64,000 nt of DNA from Candidatus Poribacteria bacterium (GTDB lineage Bacteria > Poribacteria > WGA-4E > WGA-3G): assembly GCA_022827225.1 (NCBI GenBank), contig JAJDTJ010000116.1, positions 62,001 through 126,000 of the forward strand, written 5' to 3'. Each line of letters starts with the position of its first letter. The first letter of the stretch is position 1. The position numbers and the translations under genes were made by a program. The notes beneath the pieces were generated by a model. That model saw nothing but the letters and a program-made list of their open reading frames with translations. It had not been told where the DNA came from and ran no database searches. Below, one piece after another: positions 18,410-28,047 of the stretch.

Positions 18410-20731
18410 TTATCTCTCCACGGCTTGCGCTTGAGCGCGGATATCGGCAGCTTCCCTTTGGGTTTCAACAAGTTTGTAATAGATACCCCGTTTCTCCATG
18501 AGTTCCTCATGAGAACCGCACTCGACACCTCTCCCTTTTTCGATCACGAAGAGTCGATCGGCATTTCGGAGCGTTGACAGCCGGTGCGCAATCGCGAAGG
18601 TCGTCCGGTTCTGCACCAGTCTGTCAATTGCCTGTTGAATCTTCTTTTCAGTCTCCACATCTACAGACGAGGTGGCTTCGTCGAGAATCAGGATGCGTGG
18701 GTTATGCAAAATCGCCCGTGCGATTGAGATACGTTGCCGTTCACCACCGGATAAACTGCCACCGCGTTCACCGACTTCCGTATCATAACCATCGGGGAAC
18801 TTGACGATAAATTCATGGGCATTTGCCGCTTTCGCTGCCGCAATAATATCCTCCATAGAGGCATCCGGATGCGCGTAGGCGATGTTCTCCGCTATCGTAC
18901 CGCTGAATAGATACGGGTCCTGCAGCACAACACCGATTTGTTGACGTAAGTCCTTAAGATTAATCTGTCTAATATCTTCGCCATCAATCTCTAACAGCCC
19001 AGAATCCGGTGTATAGAACCGACAGATCAAATTAATAAGCGTCGATTTCCCCGCTCCAGAGTGTCCGACAAGTCCGATCATTTCACCCGGTTCGACATGG
19101 AGGTTAATGTCTCGAAGCACCGGTTTGTGTGAATCGTAGCCGAAGGTCATATTATGAAATTTGACCTCTCCAGTGATATTCGGCATTGCCGTAAGGCTGC
19201 CATCGTCTAACTGTTCCGGTTGCGAGTCTATAACCTCAAAAAGCCGTTCCGCCGCTGTCATCGCGCGCGATGCCCAATTGATAAGCGGACTAAAATAGCG
19301 TAAGGGTTGATAAAACATACCAAGATAACCGTGAAAAGCGAACAAGGTTCCGAGCGTCATGGGTCCAGTAATAATATCAAGTCCACCGACGTACCAAACG
19401 ATGAGCGTCCCCAACTGGACAGCAAACAACAAAGGCGGATAATAAGTTGCCCAAACCATCTCAGCATAGGTCTCATAGTCGCGTGTATCTACATTAGCAG
19501 TCCCAAATCGGTTAACCTCACCGCGTTGTTGTCCGAAGGCGCGGACAACCCGAATACCAGATACGGAATCATTGACCACATCAAAGAGTTTTGAGCGGCG
19601 GCGCCAGGCACGATGCCAAAGGCTTCGCACTTTTTTCCAAAACCAACCAGCCCCCAAGACGATTATCGGAATAGGAATTAAGACAAAGCATGCAACCCGC
19701 CAATTCATCAAGAAGAGCATACCTCCAATCCCAAAGAACAGAAACAGCTGCACACTGAGAAACGAAAGTCCTTCTAACATGAAATCCTGAAGTCTCTCGC
19801 TATCCTCGGTAACGTGTGAGATAACGGTACCTGTTGTGCGTTTGTCGAAAAATCGGATGGATAGATTGTGAAGATGCTGGTAAACATGTGCCCGGATATT
19901 TGCAGCGATACGGAACGTCAGCCAAGCCCCCAGACGTTGTTGGAAAACTGAAAAAATTGTACTGATCACCATTATGGCTAACAGCATGCCTACAGCCACG
20001 GATAACGCGACAGTCAAAGGTTGAATACCCCTGAATATTTCACCCAACCACGTCTCTGATGCTCCTGGGACGGCGTTAGGCGCCTCACTCAACGCCAAGA
20101 TATCATCAACAAGGATGCGTGTGAAATACGGAGGTGCTAATGTAATGAGTGTTCCAACGATAAGGAATAGAATATAGAGGATCGCCCTACCGCGATACGG
20201 ACGGATGTAAGACAAAATCCGTAGCATCACCTTGTGTTTCTTCGTACAGGCTGGACAAGGTGAGAACTCGTCCGGTAGCAGGCGTCCGCAGTTTTTACAG
20301 GCGTGCTCCTCAGGCTTATAGTCCCAAACGGGTGCTTCGTCGCGTTTACCGTTTCGGAACTCAATCTCGTCACCGATGAACCGCGCCACGAACCCGAACT
20401 TCGGTGCAAAACCGTTCGAATAGCGGATGAGGTCCACGGTCCCTTCTTCTGTTTCCAGCACCAAGAGACCGGCATCTACCACGACTTCAGCGCGGATCGC
20501 TAACACGCTTTTATAAGGGATATAGTGAAGCACCTCACCGCCACCGGTTACGGTAAATATTGCAGCATCTGTCAGTATGAACCACTCTTCGCCATAACTG
20601 CCCGATGCGTTGATGTCGCTTTGAACGGCAAATCGGATCTGTTCGGTCGGTATATTCAAGTCTTGTAGTGTTTTTTCGAGTGAATCGGGTAACGCGTCAA
20701 GCGTACCCGTCGGCGTTTCTGCAATTGCCAT
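18410..20731 (-). CDS. ABC exporter with N-terminal sensor/zinc-ribbon domain
   Basis: 773 residues. Residues 1-150 form a beta-rich, PH-like domain; residues about 143-160 carry CKNCGRLLPDEFSPCPAC, a four-cysteine zinc ribbon. Six transmembrane segments follow from about residue 180 to 470, then a nucleotide-binding domain with Walker A GHSGAGKSTL, Q-loop VLQDPYLFSG, signature LSGGERQR, Walker B ILILDEATSSVD and switch AHRLS. This is a fused half-transporter that dimerises. The layout and the DUF1854 gene just downstream match the family annotated as cyanophycin-metabolism-associated; the transported substrate is not known. Confidence 0.9.
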   Translation of the reverse strand: MAIAETPTGTLDALPDSLEKTLQDLNIPTEQIRFAVQSDINASGSYGEEWFILTDAAIFTVTGGGEVLHYIPYKSVLAIRAEVVVDAGLLVLETEEGTVDLIRYSNGFAPKFGFVARFIGDEIEFRNGKRDEAPVWDYKPEEHACKNCGRLLPDEFSPCPACTKKHKVMLRILSYIRPYRGRAILYILFLIVGTLITLAPPYFTRILVDDILALSEAPNAVPGASETWLGEIFRGIQPLTVALSVAVGMLLAIMVISTIFSVFQQRLGAWLTFRIAANIRAHVYQHLHNLSIRFFDKRTTGTVISHVTEDSERLQDFMLEGLSFLSVQLFLFFGIGGMLFLMNWRVACFVLIPIPIIVLGAGWFWKKVRSLWHRAWRRRSKLFDVVNDSVSGIRVVRAFGQQRGEVNRFGTANVDTRDYETYAEMVWATYYPPLLFAVQLGTLIVWYVGGLDIITGPMTLGTLFAFHGYLGMFYQPLRYFSPLINWASRAMTAAERLFEVIDSQPEQLDDGSLTAMPNITGEVKFHNMTFGYDSHKPVLRDINLHVEPGEMIGLVGHSGAGKSTLINLICRFYTPDSGLLEIDGEDIRQINLKDLRQQIGVVLQDPYLFSGTIAENIAYAHPDASMEDIIAAAKAANAHEFIVKFPDGYDTEVGERGGSLSGGERQRISIARAILHNPRILILDEATSSVDVETEKKIQQAIDRLVQNRTTFAIAHRLSTLRNADRLFVIEKGRGVECGSHEELMEKRGIYYKLVETQREAADIRAQAQAVER

Positions 20732-20752
20732 CCCTTATTTATTCTCCCGTAC

Positions 20753-20974
20753 TTACTTCCCCGGCGTGCGTTCGTCCGGATATTTCCAAAGCACTTTGCG
20801 ATCAATAGACTTCCAACGCGTCGCATCAACCCGTGGAACGACATATATCTTCCGACCACACCTGCACCGTATATCGTGGACATGTCCATTTGAGCAGGTC
20901 CGTTTTTTAACAAAATCAGTACTCTCTTGATGCACGCGATAGCCGCGCCTGCATGAATAACAAACCAAGTACAT
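20753..20974 (-). CDS. Small zinc-ribbon protein
   Basis: 73 residues, MYLVCYSCRRGY at the start, then CSNGH and RCRCGRKIYV: Cys pairs spaced like a zinc ribbon. It lies 22 nt upstream of the ABC exporter on the same strand, so it is probably in the same transcript. Function unknown; a weak ribosome site makes the start uncertain. Confidence 0.6.
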   Translation of the reverse strand: MYLVCYSCRRGYRVHQESTDFVKKRTCSNGHVHDIRCRCGRKIYVVPRVDATRWKSIDRKVLWKYPDERTPGK

Positions 20975-21069
20975 GATAAATACTCACATTTACTGCGTTT
21001 CCAATTAACATCCAATTTTCTTTAATCCATTTTTGGCAGGACAATTCATTTATCATCGAAAAATATTTT

Positions 21070-22188
21070 TCAAACCTCAACCGAATGCCTCTCCAAAACA
21101 GCGTCATTCAATTCGACACCGAGTCCCGGCTTCGTTGACGGAATGATATATCCATCTTCCCACCGCAACGGTTCTTTGAGAATCTCGGCATGGAAACCGT
21201 CCCACGTATGAATGCCTTCCTGAATCAAGAAGTTCGGACTACAGACATCCAACTGAATATTCGCCGCACCCCCAATTGGACCACCGTAGAGATGCGGCGC
21301 GATTTGCGCGTAGTGCGCCTCACCCATAGACGCAATCTTCTTCGCTTCAAGGATACCCCCCGTGATTGTCAAATCCATCTGCAGGATCGACGCCGCTTGT
21401 TGCTCTAACAAATCAACGAATTCGTATTTCGTCAATAAACGTTCACCAGTGGCAATCGGGATGCTCGTCGACTGCGCAACGCGTGCCATCTCCTTGATAT
21501 TTTCTGGTGGTAACGGTTCCTCAAACCAGAGCGGATCATACTGCTCAACGCGTTTCGCGAAACGGATTGCACTGTTCGTGTTGAACTGCCCGTGTGTTCC
21601 GATCAGAATATCACATCTATTGCCAACGGCATCGCGAATCCCTCGGATGACGCTCTCGGCATAATCAAGCGTTTCCAATCTATCTGCGGTGTTCGGGTCA
21701 ACAGGGTCAAACTTGACAGCGGTAAAACCTTTCTCGACATAAGAGAGGGCGAGTTCACCTGTTTTTTCGGGAGAATCACCGCGCCGCCATTGTAAGAGAT
21801 AGGAATAGGCACGCAATTTCTCATGGAACATGCCCCCTAATAGATTGTAGATCGGTTGATTTAACGCCTTTCCGACAATGTCCCAACACGCCATCTCGAT
21901 CGCACTCATCGCTGGTGTCGTCAGGGGACCGGAATGCCGCACACAGGGACCCTCATAAAGCGTTGACCAGATCTTCTCAATCCGAAACGGGTCGGTCCCA
22001 ATCAAGAAACGTTCACCCCAGTCCTTGATGAGTTCAATGACGACATGGTTGAGCCGTGTATGATAGGTACATTCGCCTACGCCTTCAATCCCTTCGTCGG
22101 TTACCAACTTGACGAAAATCCAGTGTCTTCCACCCCAATGTGGCGGTGGTACGTCAACGAGATACGTTTTTACATCAACTATCTTCAT
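21070..22188 (-). CDS. Enolase-superfamily enzyme (mandelate racemase/galactonate dehydratase group)
   Basis: 372 residues from the ATG complementary to 22186-22188 (MKIVDVKTYLVDVPPP). The frame extends further upstream to 22248, but that part lacks family similarity. HWIFVKLVTDEGIEGVGE is the N-terminal capping domain; FTAVKFDPV holds the KxD-type base region; WFEEPLPPE and ATGERLLTKYE carry the Glu metal ligands; HLYGGPIGGAANIQLD supplies a catalytic His. Such enzymes abstract the alpha-proton of a carboxylate, usually dehydrating sugar acids. The precise sugar acid cannot be inferred. Confidence 0.88.
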   Translation of the reverse strand: MKIVDVKTYLVDVPPPHWGGRHWIFVKLVTDEGIEGVGECTYHTRLNHVVIELIKDWGERFLIGTDPFRIEKIWSTLYEGPCVRHSGPLTTPAMSAIEMACWDIVGKALNQPIYNLLGGMFHEKLRAYSYLLQWRRGDSPEKTGELALSYVEKGFTAVKFDPVDPNTADRLETLDYAESVIRGIRDAVGNRCDILIGTHGQFNTNSAIRFAKRVEQYDPLWFEEPLPPENIKEMARVAQSTSIPIATGERLLTKYEFVDLLEQQAASILQMDLTITGGILEAKKIASMGEAHYAQIAPHLYGGPIGGAANIQLDVCSPNFLIQEGIHTWDGFHAEILKEPLRWEDGYIIPSTKPGLGVELNDAVLERHSVEV

Positions 22189-22632
22189 TTTTTCAATTTC
22201 CCTTGCGGCGTAAAGAAGTGAGTTTTGTGTTACAATTTCCGCTTGCAAACTTCGCCAAAACTGACATCCGAGGTTATCTCAAAACTTTCTTCTATTATAC
22301 CACAATTACCGAAATTCTGCACATTCTTATCTGGGAAAAAAACAAAAAAGATTTGACTTTGGTTGGAAATTGTGGCATGATTAATAACATCACACTGGCA
22401 AATGTAATAGGCATAATCGCAATGTTACGTGTCTGACCACTAATATAAATCTGGTTGTCTAAAATTTGATCAAGACGGCAGCGCAGTGGTGAATTTCGGC
22501 AGTGTTGATGGATAATACATTTAGGACGCAAGTCTCCCGATTATAAATCAATTTGGATTTTTAAACAGATTCTTGAGGCAGGTATACTTCAAAGAATAGA
22601 TTAGAGAAAATCAGAACATAATTGGAGGAAAT
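22189..22632. other. Divergent intergenic region between the enolase-family gene and katG
   Basis: About 440 bases, AT-rich, holding the promoters of both divergent genes. A TATAAT on the minus strand at 22299-22294 is a candidate -10 for the enolase-family gene. On the plus strand GGAGG precedes katG. I see no RNA gene, and no convincing OxyR or Fur site. Confidence 0.45.
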
Positions 22633-24822
22633 ATGAGCAACGAAAGCAAATGTCCAGTGATGAGTCATTCTCATGCCCAGGGCACCTTAGCGAACAAACG
22701 TTGGTGGCCAGATCAGTTGAATCTGAAGATACTCCACCAGAACCCGCCAACATCCAATCCTTTGGGAACGGATTTCAATTACGCCGAAGCGTTCAAGACG
22801 CTCGATTTGGAAGCAGTGAGGCAGGACCTCTATGATGTGATGACAGCATCCCAGGATTGGTGGCCCGCCGACTACGGACACTATGGTCCCCTCTTCATTC
22901 GGATGGCGTGGCACAGTGCAGGCACCTACCGTATCGGCGATGGACGCGGCGGCGCAGCCTCCGGCACATTGCGCTTCGCACCCTTGAACAGTTGGCCCGA
23001 CAACGCCAGTCTCGATAAGGCAGTTCGATTGCTCTGGCCAATCAAACAGAAGTACGGACGCAAAATTTCGTGGGCGGACCTGATAATTCTCACTGGGAAC
23101 TGTGCACTTGAGTCGATGGGACTTAAGATGCTCGGATTCGCTGGCGGACGGGAAGATGTCTGGGAACCCGAAGAAGATATCTATTGGGGCTCAGAGACCA
23201 CATGGCTCGGAGATGAACGTTACACCGGCGACAGGGAATTAGAGAATCCGCTCGGTGCCGTTCAGATGGGCTTAATCTATGTGAATCCGCAGGGGCCGAA
23301 CGCCACCCCGGACCCAGTCGCCGCAGCGATAGACATTCGAGAGACGTTCCGGCGCATGGCAATGAACGACGAGGAGACCGTTGCGCTCATCGCCGGTGGA
23401 CACACGTTCGGTAAAACCCACGGTGCCGCTGATGCAGATCAGTACGTAGGTCCCGAACCCGAAGGAGCACCGCTTGAGGAGCAGGGACTCGGTTGGAAAA
23501 ACACCTACGGCAGCGGTAAAGGGGTCCACACGATTACCAGCGGATTGGAGGGGGCTTGGACCGCCACTCCGATCAAATGGGATAATAGTTTCTTTGAAAA
23601 CCTGTTCAACTACGACTGGGAATTGATAAAAGGGCCCGGCGGCGCATGGCAGTGGACTCCGAAAGATGAATCCGCACAAAACACCGTGCCGGACGCTCAC
23701 GATCCGTCAAAGAAGCACGCCCCGATGATGCTTACGACCGACCTATCCCTGAAGGCGGACCCGATCTATGCTGAGATTTCCAAACGCTTCTACGAGAACC
23801 CAGCCGAGTTCGCAGACGCTTTTGCGAAGGCATGGTACAAACTGACGCACCGCGACATGGGACCCCGTACACGTTGTCTCGGTCCCTTGGTTCCTGAGGA
23901 ACCGCAGTTATGGCAAGATCCTGTTCCTGATGTCGATCATGAATTGGTTGCGGCGCAAGACATCGCTGCGCTTAAGGAAAAATGTCTCGAATCAGGGTTG
24001 TCTATTTCGCAACTGGTCTCGACTGCGTGGGCATCTGCAGCAACATTCCGTGGGACCGACAAGCGCGGCGGTGCTAACGGGGCACGTATTCGCCTTGCAC
24101 CGCAGAAGGATTGGGAAGTTAACAATCCGTCTGAACTACAGAACGCACTTCAGACCCTCGAAGGGATTCAAACCGAATTTAATAGCGCCCAGTCCGATGG
24201 AAAGCAGGTCTCACTCGCTGACCTGATCGTTCTCGGGGGTTGCGCAGCGGTTGAAGCTGCCGCGAAGAACGCCGGTGTCACCGTAGAAGTGCCGTTCACA
24301 CCAGGACGCACGGACGCGTTGCAGGAGCAAACCGACGTGGAATCATTTGCTGTGCTTGAACCGACCGCAGATGGATTCCGCAACTACCTCGCAAATGGGC
24401 ACGAAAGAACAGCCGAGGAACTGCTGGTGGATCGGGCGCACATGCTGACGTTAACCACGCCTGAAATGACAGTTCTCGTCGGCGGCTTGCGCGTCCTGAA
24501 CACAAACGTTTGTCAGTCCGGATTCGGTATCTTCACCGATCGGACCGAAACATTGAGCACCGATTTCTTCGTGAACCTGCTTGATATGGAGACCGAGTGG
24601 TCGCCATCCGCTACGTCTGAGAATGTGTTTGAGGGACGCGATCGCGCAACAGACGAACTCAAGTGGAGAGGGACCCGTGTCGATCTCGTATTCGGATCAA
24701 ACTCTCAGCTCCGAGCCATCGCAGAAGTCTACGCGTGTGATGACGCACAACAGGCATTTGTGCATGACTTCGTGGCTGCGTGGAATAAAGTCATGAATCT
24801 TGATCGCTTCGATCTCGTCTAA
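22633..24822 (+). CDS. katG: Catalase-peroxidase
   Basis: 729 residues, the normal length for bacterial KatG, with GGAGG before ATG 22633. The distal site RMAWHSAG contains the catalytic Arg, Trp and His; LIYVNPQGP holds the Tyr of the Met-Tyr-Trp crosslink; AGGHTFGKTHG supplies the proximal haem-ligand His. The C-terminal half (from about residue 430) is the degenerate second peroxidase domain, with STAWASAATFRGTDKRGGANG. It decomposes hydrogen peroxide in the cytoplasm. A strong hairpin follows the stop. Confidence 0.97.
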   Translation: MSNESKCPVMSHSHAQGTLANKRWWPDQLNLKILHQNPPTSNPLGTDFNYAEAFKTLDLEAVRQDLYDVMTASQDWWPADYGHYGPLFIRMAWHSAGTYRIGDGRGGAASGTLRFAPLNSWPDNASLDKAVRLLWPIKQKYGRKISWADLIILTGNCALESMGLKMLGFAGGREDVWEPEEDIYWGSETTWLGDERYTGDRELENPLGAVQMGLIYVNPQGPNATPDPVAAAIDIRETFRRMAMNDEETVALIAGGHTFGKTHGAADADQYVGPEPEGAPLEEQGLGWKNTYGSGKGVHTITSGLEGAWTATPIKWDNSFFENLFNYDWELIKGPGGAWQWTPKDESAQNTVPDAHDPSKKHAPMMLTTDLSLKADPIYAEISKRFYENPAEFADAFAKAWYKLTHRDMGPRTRCLGPLVPEEPQLWQDPVPDVDHELVAAQDIAALKEKCLESGLSISQLVSTAWASAATFRGTDKRGGANGARIRLAPQKDWEVNNPSELQNALQTLEGIQTEFNSAQSDGKQVSLADLIVLGGCAAVEAAAKNAGVTVEVPFTPGRTDALQEQTDVESFAVLEPTADGFRNYLANGHERTAEELLVDRAHMLTLTTPEMTVLVGGLRVLNTNVCQSGFGIFTDRTETLSTDFFVNLLDMETEWSPSATSENVFEGRDRATDELKWRGTRVDLVFGSNSQLRAIAEVYACDDAQQAFVHDFVAAWNKVMNLDRFDLV

Positions 24823-24841
24823 TCTCCGCAAAATACGGATA

Positions 24842-24870
24842 GTAAGCGCGTGGAACCCTCACGCGCTTAC
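24842..24870. terminator. Hairpin after katG
   Basis: GTAAGCGCGTG (24842-24852) and CACGCGCTTAC (24860-24870) form an 11-bp perfect stem with a 7-nt loop. It lies 20 nt after the katG stop and 20 nt before the MFS start. No T-run follows, so termination would be partial or Rho-assisted; it may serve as an mRNA 3'-end stabiliser. Confidence 0.6.
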
Positions 24871-24889
24871 GTATCCCAATCCACTCTAT

Positions 24890-26206
24890 ATGAAAAACGA
24901 TAGAAAATCAATCTTTGGCTGGTGCATGTACGATTGGGCAAATTCTGCGTATATTACGACAGTCGGTGTTGCACTGCTGCCCATCTATTTTAAAGAAGGC
25001 ATTGTCCCTGCAGAAGGCGTTGCTATTTTCGGGCAAACCTTCAGTGCTACAGCACTCTGGGGGTTTATGGTCGGAGGCGCTGCGCTTCTTGTCTTTCTCT
25101 TCGCGCCAGTCCTGGGAGCTATCGCAGACTTTTCTTCGGCTAAAAAGAGATTTCTCACCGGTTTTGCCTACTCCGGAAGCCTGTTCGCGACCCTGCTCTA
25201 TCTTTGCAGTCCTGGGGATGTCTGGTTAGCGGTCGCACTGTATATCAGCACACAAGTCTGCTTTATCGGTGGTAACGTCTTCTACGATGCGTTTTTACCA
25301 CAGATCGCTTCTGAAGATAAACTTGATACCGTTTCTGCAAGAGGGTATGCATTCGGATACGTCGGTGGATCGTTGCAGTTCGGTATCTCACTTGCACTCG
25401 TCGCTATGCATGAGACCATCGGGATTAGCCAAGTGATGGCGGTACGCATCGGTATGGCGATGGCAGGCATCTGGTGGGCAGGGTGGACGGTGCTAACGCT
25501 ACTATATTTAAAAGAAGACAGAACAGAACAAGCACTGCCAGAAAATTACCGCAACCGACCGAAAACCCTTGCCTATCTGTCGCTCGGTATCAGCCGGACA
25601 ATCGCGACTGCCAAAAAAGTTGGAAACTTTAAACATCTCTCCCTTTTTGTGATCGCCTACATGGTTTACAATGATGGTGCCCACACGGTCACAAGCATGG
25701 CAACAATTTACGGGTCTGAAGAGTTAGGGTTATCGGCGACATCGCTCATGGTAACGCTCTTGCTTGTCCAGATTGTTGCAATCGGCGGCGCGTTGATATT
25801 CGGTAAACTTGCAACTCGTATCGGCGCAAAACGGGCAGTCATGGTCTCTTTAGTCCTATGGACTGGTGTCGTCATTTACGGTTATTTTATCCAAACTGCG
25901 ACAGAATTTTTTGTTTTGGGAATGGTTGTCGGGATAGTGCTTGGGGGTATACAAGCACTCAGTCGCTCTTTCTACGGCGCGATGATTCCAGAGAATGCAA
26001 GTGCCGAGTTTTACGGGTTCTTTTCCGTCTTTAGCAAATTCTCAGCAATCTGGGGACCCTTTACATTCGGATTTGTTAAACAGATCACTGGAACGGCGCG
26101 TCTCGCTATTATTTCATTGATGGTTTTCTTTATTGTCGGTTTTATCCTACTCGCCTTTGTGAATGAAGAAAAGGCAAAAGCGGATAGGGACAAGTTCGCA
26201 TTCTGA
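24890..26206 (+). CDS. MFS transporter, UMF1/Atg22-like family
   Basis: 438 residues from ATG 24890 (MKNDRKSIFGWCMYDWANSAY); the frame is open further upstream only through the katG tail hairpin. WCMYDWANSAYITTV is the hallmark of the UMF1/Atg22-like major facilitator family. Twelve hydrophobic segments are visible. GGIQALSRSFYGAMIP is the conserved second-half loop. Substrate unknown; yeast Atg22 exports amino acids from vacuoles. Confidence 0.88.
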   Translation: MKNDRKSIFGWCMYDWANSAYITTVGVALLPIYFKEGIVPAEGVAIFGQTFSATALWGFMVGGAALLVFLFAPVLGAIADFSSAKKRFLTGFAYSGSLFATLLYLCSPGDVWLAVALYISTQVCFIGGNVFYDAFLPQIASEDKLDTVSARGYAFGYVGGSLQFGISLALVAMHETIGISQVMAVRIGMAMAGIWWAGWTVLTLLYLKEDRTEQALPENYRNRPKTLAYLSLGISRTIATAKKVGNFKHLSLFVIAYMVYNDGAHTVTSMATIYGSEELGLSATSLMVTLLLVQIVAIGGALIFGKLATRIGAKRAVMVSLVLWTGVVIYGYFIQTATEFFVLGMVVGIVLGGIQALSRSFYGAMIPENASAEFYGFFSVFSKFSAIWGPFTFGFVKQITGTARLAIISLMVFFIVGFILLAFVNEEKAKADRDKFAF

Positions 26207-26268
26207 AATGTTTGGAACCCATCAGAAGCTCTTATGTAGTGGCAGAATAGCAGTATTATAACCCAAGT

Positions 26269-26474
26269 TGCCACTTTGTAGCATAGGCTGTTAGCCTGTG
26301 CATCTTCCTGCCACTTTGTAGCATAGGAAATCGTTGGTCTCCTGCACATCTCCCTGCCACTTTGTAGCATAGGAAACCGTTAGTCTCCTGCACATCTCCG
26401 CGCCACTTTGTAGCACCTGCACATCTCCCTGCCACTTCGTAGCATAGGAAACTGTTGGTCTCCTGTGCATCTTC
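26269..26474. repeat. Tandem 46-bp repeat built on TTTGTAGCATAGG
   Basis: Five copies of a unit starting TGCCACTTTGTAGCATAGG and continuing with an imperfect hairpin (AGGAAACCGTTAGTCTCCT), starting at about 26269, 26309, 26355, 26401 and 26430. Full units are 46 bp and two are shortened. The core GTAGCATAGG...GTTAGTCTCCT also lies inside the GACTTACGCA elements at 36125-36251 and, as GTAGCATAGGCTGTTAGCCTG, inside the MITE at 46556-46787. Confidence 0.75.
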
Positions 26475-27004
26475 GGGTTCTCCGAAAATGGCAGGAAACA
26501 CACCCCATCTTTCGCAAAAATCACCGCTTTTCACTGAAAAACAGTGTTCGTGCGTCTAAAATCACATAGGTAGCAACTTCCGTTATTATAGCAAAACCCG
26601 TAATTAATCTGTCCTCATAGATTTTGCTATATACACTCGAATTACATTAATATTTCACAAGTATATTTAGGAAATTTGAAAAAAAATAGGAAAAACAGTG
26701 AATTCTAGAAAAAATTCGTGAAAAAGTGCAAATTAGACCTAAACTTTTGCAGTTTCATTCCTATATTAATATATTAAGAGAAAGCAAAGTTTTCTCCGAT
26801 CAAAATTTGACAACATTCAACGGTTTTCTATTCAATAATATTTTCGCCAAATTTTTGAAACACGAATGGTACATATCATTACTTAAAGCGAAGCCTCATA
26901 ATGCATTATGACAGATAGGTAAAGGATAAACTTCTCAACGGATTGCTCCTTTACCTTATCGTAAGGCACAGTTTGCAAGCTCTATAAATGGAAAGGAGAC
27001 AGTC
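26475..27004. other. AT-rich intergenic region upstream of the sigma factor
   Basis: About 530 bases, strongly AT-rich from 26600 to 26920, without a credible gene. It presumably holds the sigma-factor promoter; I could not single out one -10/-35 pair. A 61-codon frame at 26726-26911 has no ribosome site and biased composition. Confidence 0.45.
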
Positions 27005-27799
27005 ATGAGAAAAACAACACGTGACATCTCTCAACCTGACAAGCTTTATGCCTCCCTTAATCGCTTTATTTCTTCCACTGTTCTATTGTCTGCCGAAGAG
27101 GAGGACTCCCTCGTCCGTGACGGGTCACCCGAAGCACGCGATCGGCTCATCTTGTCCTATCTACCGCTTGTTAAATCGATTGCCTTCCGTTTTAGAGACT
27201 ATGGCATTGATGTGAAAGACCTTTTCGATCAGGGCGTGGTAGGTCTCATCAGGGCTATTGATAGATATGATCCGAACCGTGGCAGGCTCGCCACATTCGC
27301 CCACCACTTTATCCTCGGCGAAATCCTCTGTTATCTCAAAAAAAATCAGAAACTCCTGCATCTGCCGAGTCCATTGCGGCGCGCCGTAAATAAGTTTTGC
27401 CGGGCACTCAGGCAACTCGGTGAAGGCGCGACAGATACGGATATCGCAGCGGCGATAAACCTGTCTGATGATGAAATTCCCTTTTTACGTGACTGTGCAG
27501 AATACAGCGTTGAAAGCCTTGACGCGCCGCTATCAGACGCCGAAGATGCCGTGACGCTGGCGGATATGATCGGCAGCATTGACCCGGGATTTGACGAGAT
27601 AGACACCACGGTATCAGCCGAACAACTCTTGTGTCATCTTTCCGAGGTGGAGCGTGAAGTAATCCGTCTTCGCTTCGGGTTCGATGATGGGGTTGAGATG
27701 AGTCTCCGGGCTGTTGGCGAGCACTTCGGACGGTCTCATGAGTGGGTTGCCAAAGTCCAAAAAGCCGCCCTCGCGAAGATGCATAAACGCGCAACGTAA
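27005..27799 (+). CDS. RNA polymerase sigma factor, sigma70 family (SigB/SigF/FliA-like)
   Basis: 264 residues, AAAGGAG before ATG 27005. Region 2: ARDRLILSYLPLVKSIAFRF and DLFDQGVVGLIRAIDRYDPNRG, ATFAHHFILGEI. Region 3: LRRAVNKFCRAL with a DTDIAAAINL helix-turn-helix. Region 4: LSEVEREVIRLRFG and SLRAVGEHFGRSHEWVAKVQ. It lacks region 1.1 and the long non-conserved insert of a housekeeping sigma, so it is a group 3 alternative sigma. The genes it controls cannot be read from the window. Confidence 0.92.
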   Translation: MRKTTRDISQPDKLYASLNRFISSTVLLSAEEEDSLVRDGSPEARDRLILSYLPLVKSIAFRFRDYGIDVKDLFDQGVVGLIRAIDRYDPNRGRLATFAHHFILGEILCYLKKNQKLLHLPSPLRRAVNKFCRALRQLGEGATDTDIAAAINLSDDEIPFLRDCAEYSVESLDAPLSDAEDAVTLADMIGSIDPGFDEIDTTVSAEQLLCHLSEVEREVIRLRFGFDDGVEMSLRAVGEHFGRSHEWVAKVQKAALAKMHKRAT

Positions 27800-28047
27800 A
27801 AAAAAGTTGACACTTCGCAGATTTCAGCACATATTAAAGGGTATGTGATACAGAATGGGTGTGTGATACGGACAGGCAATCAGATTTCCCTTCAAGTAAT
27901 TCTTTTAGCGTTCTATCCACACTCAAATGATGGATAGAGGTGTTCGTAGCGGGTTTTGCTTGGATATTCTTCAGAGTTTCCCCGCCCGATATACCAATCA
28001 TTTATAATTTGACAAAGCACTAAAGAAAAAAAGATAGGAGGCACACT

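Noticed and set aside
26726..26911. 61-codon frame in the AT-rich region before the sigma factor
   Set aside because: No ribosome site and composition typical of AT-rich non-coding DNA.
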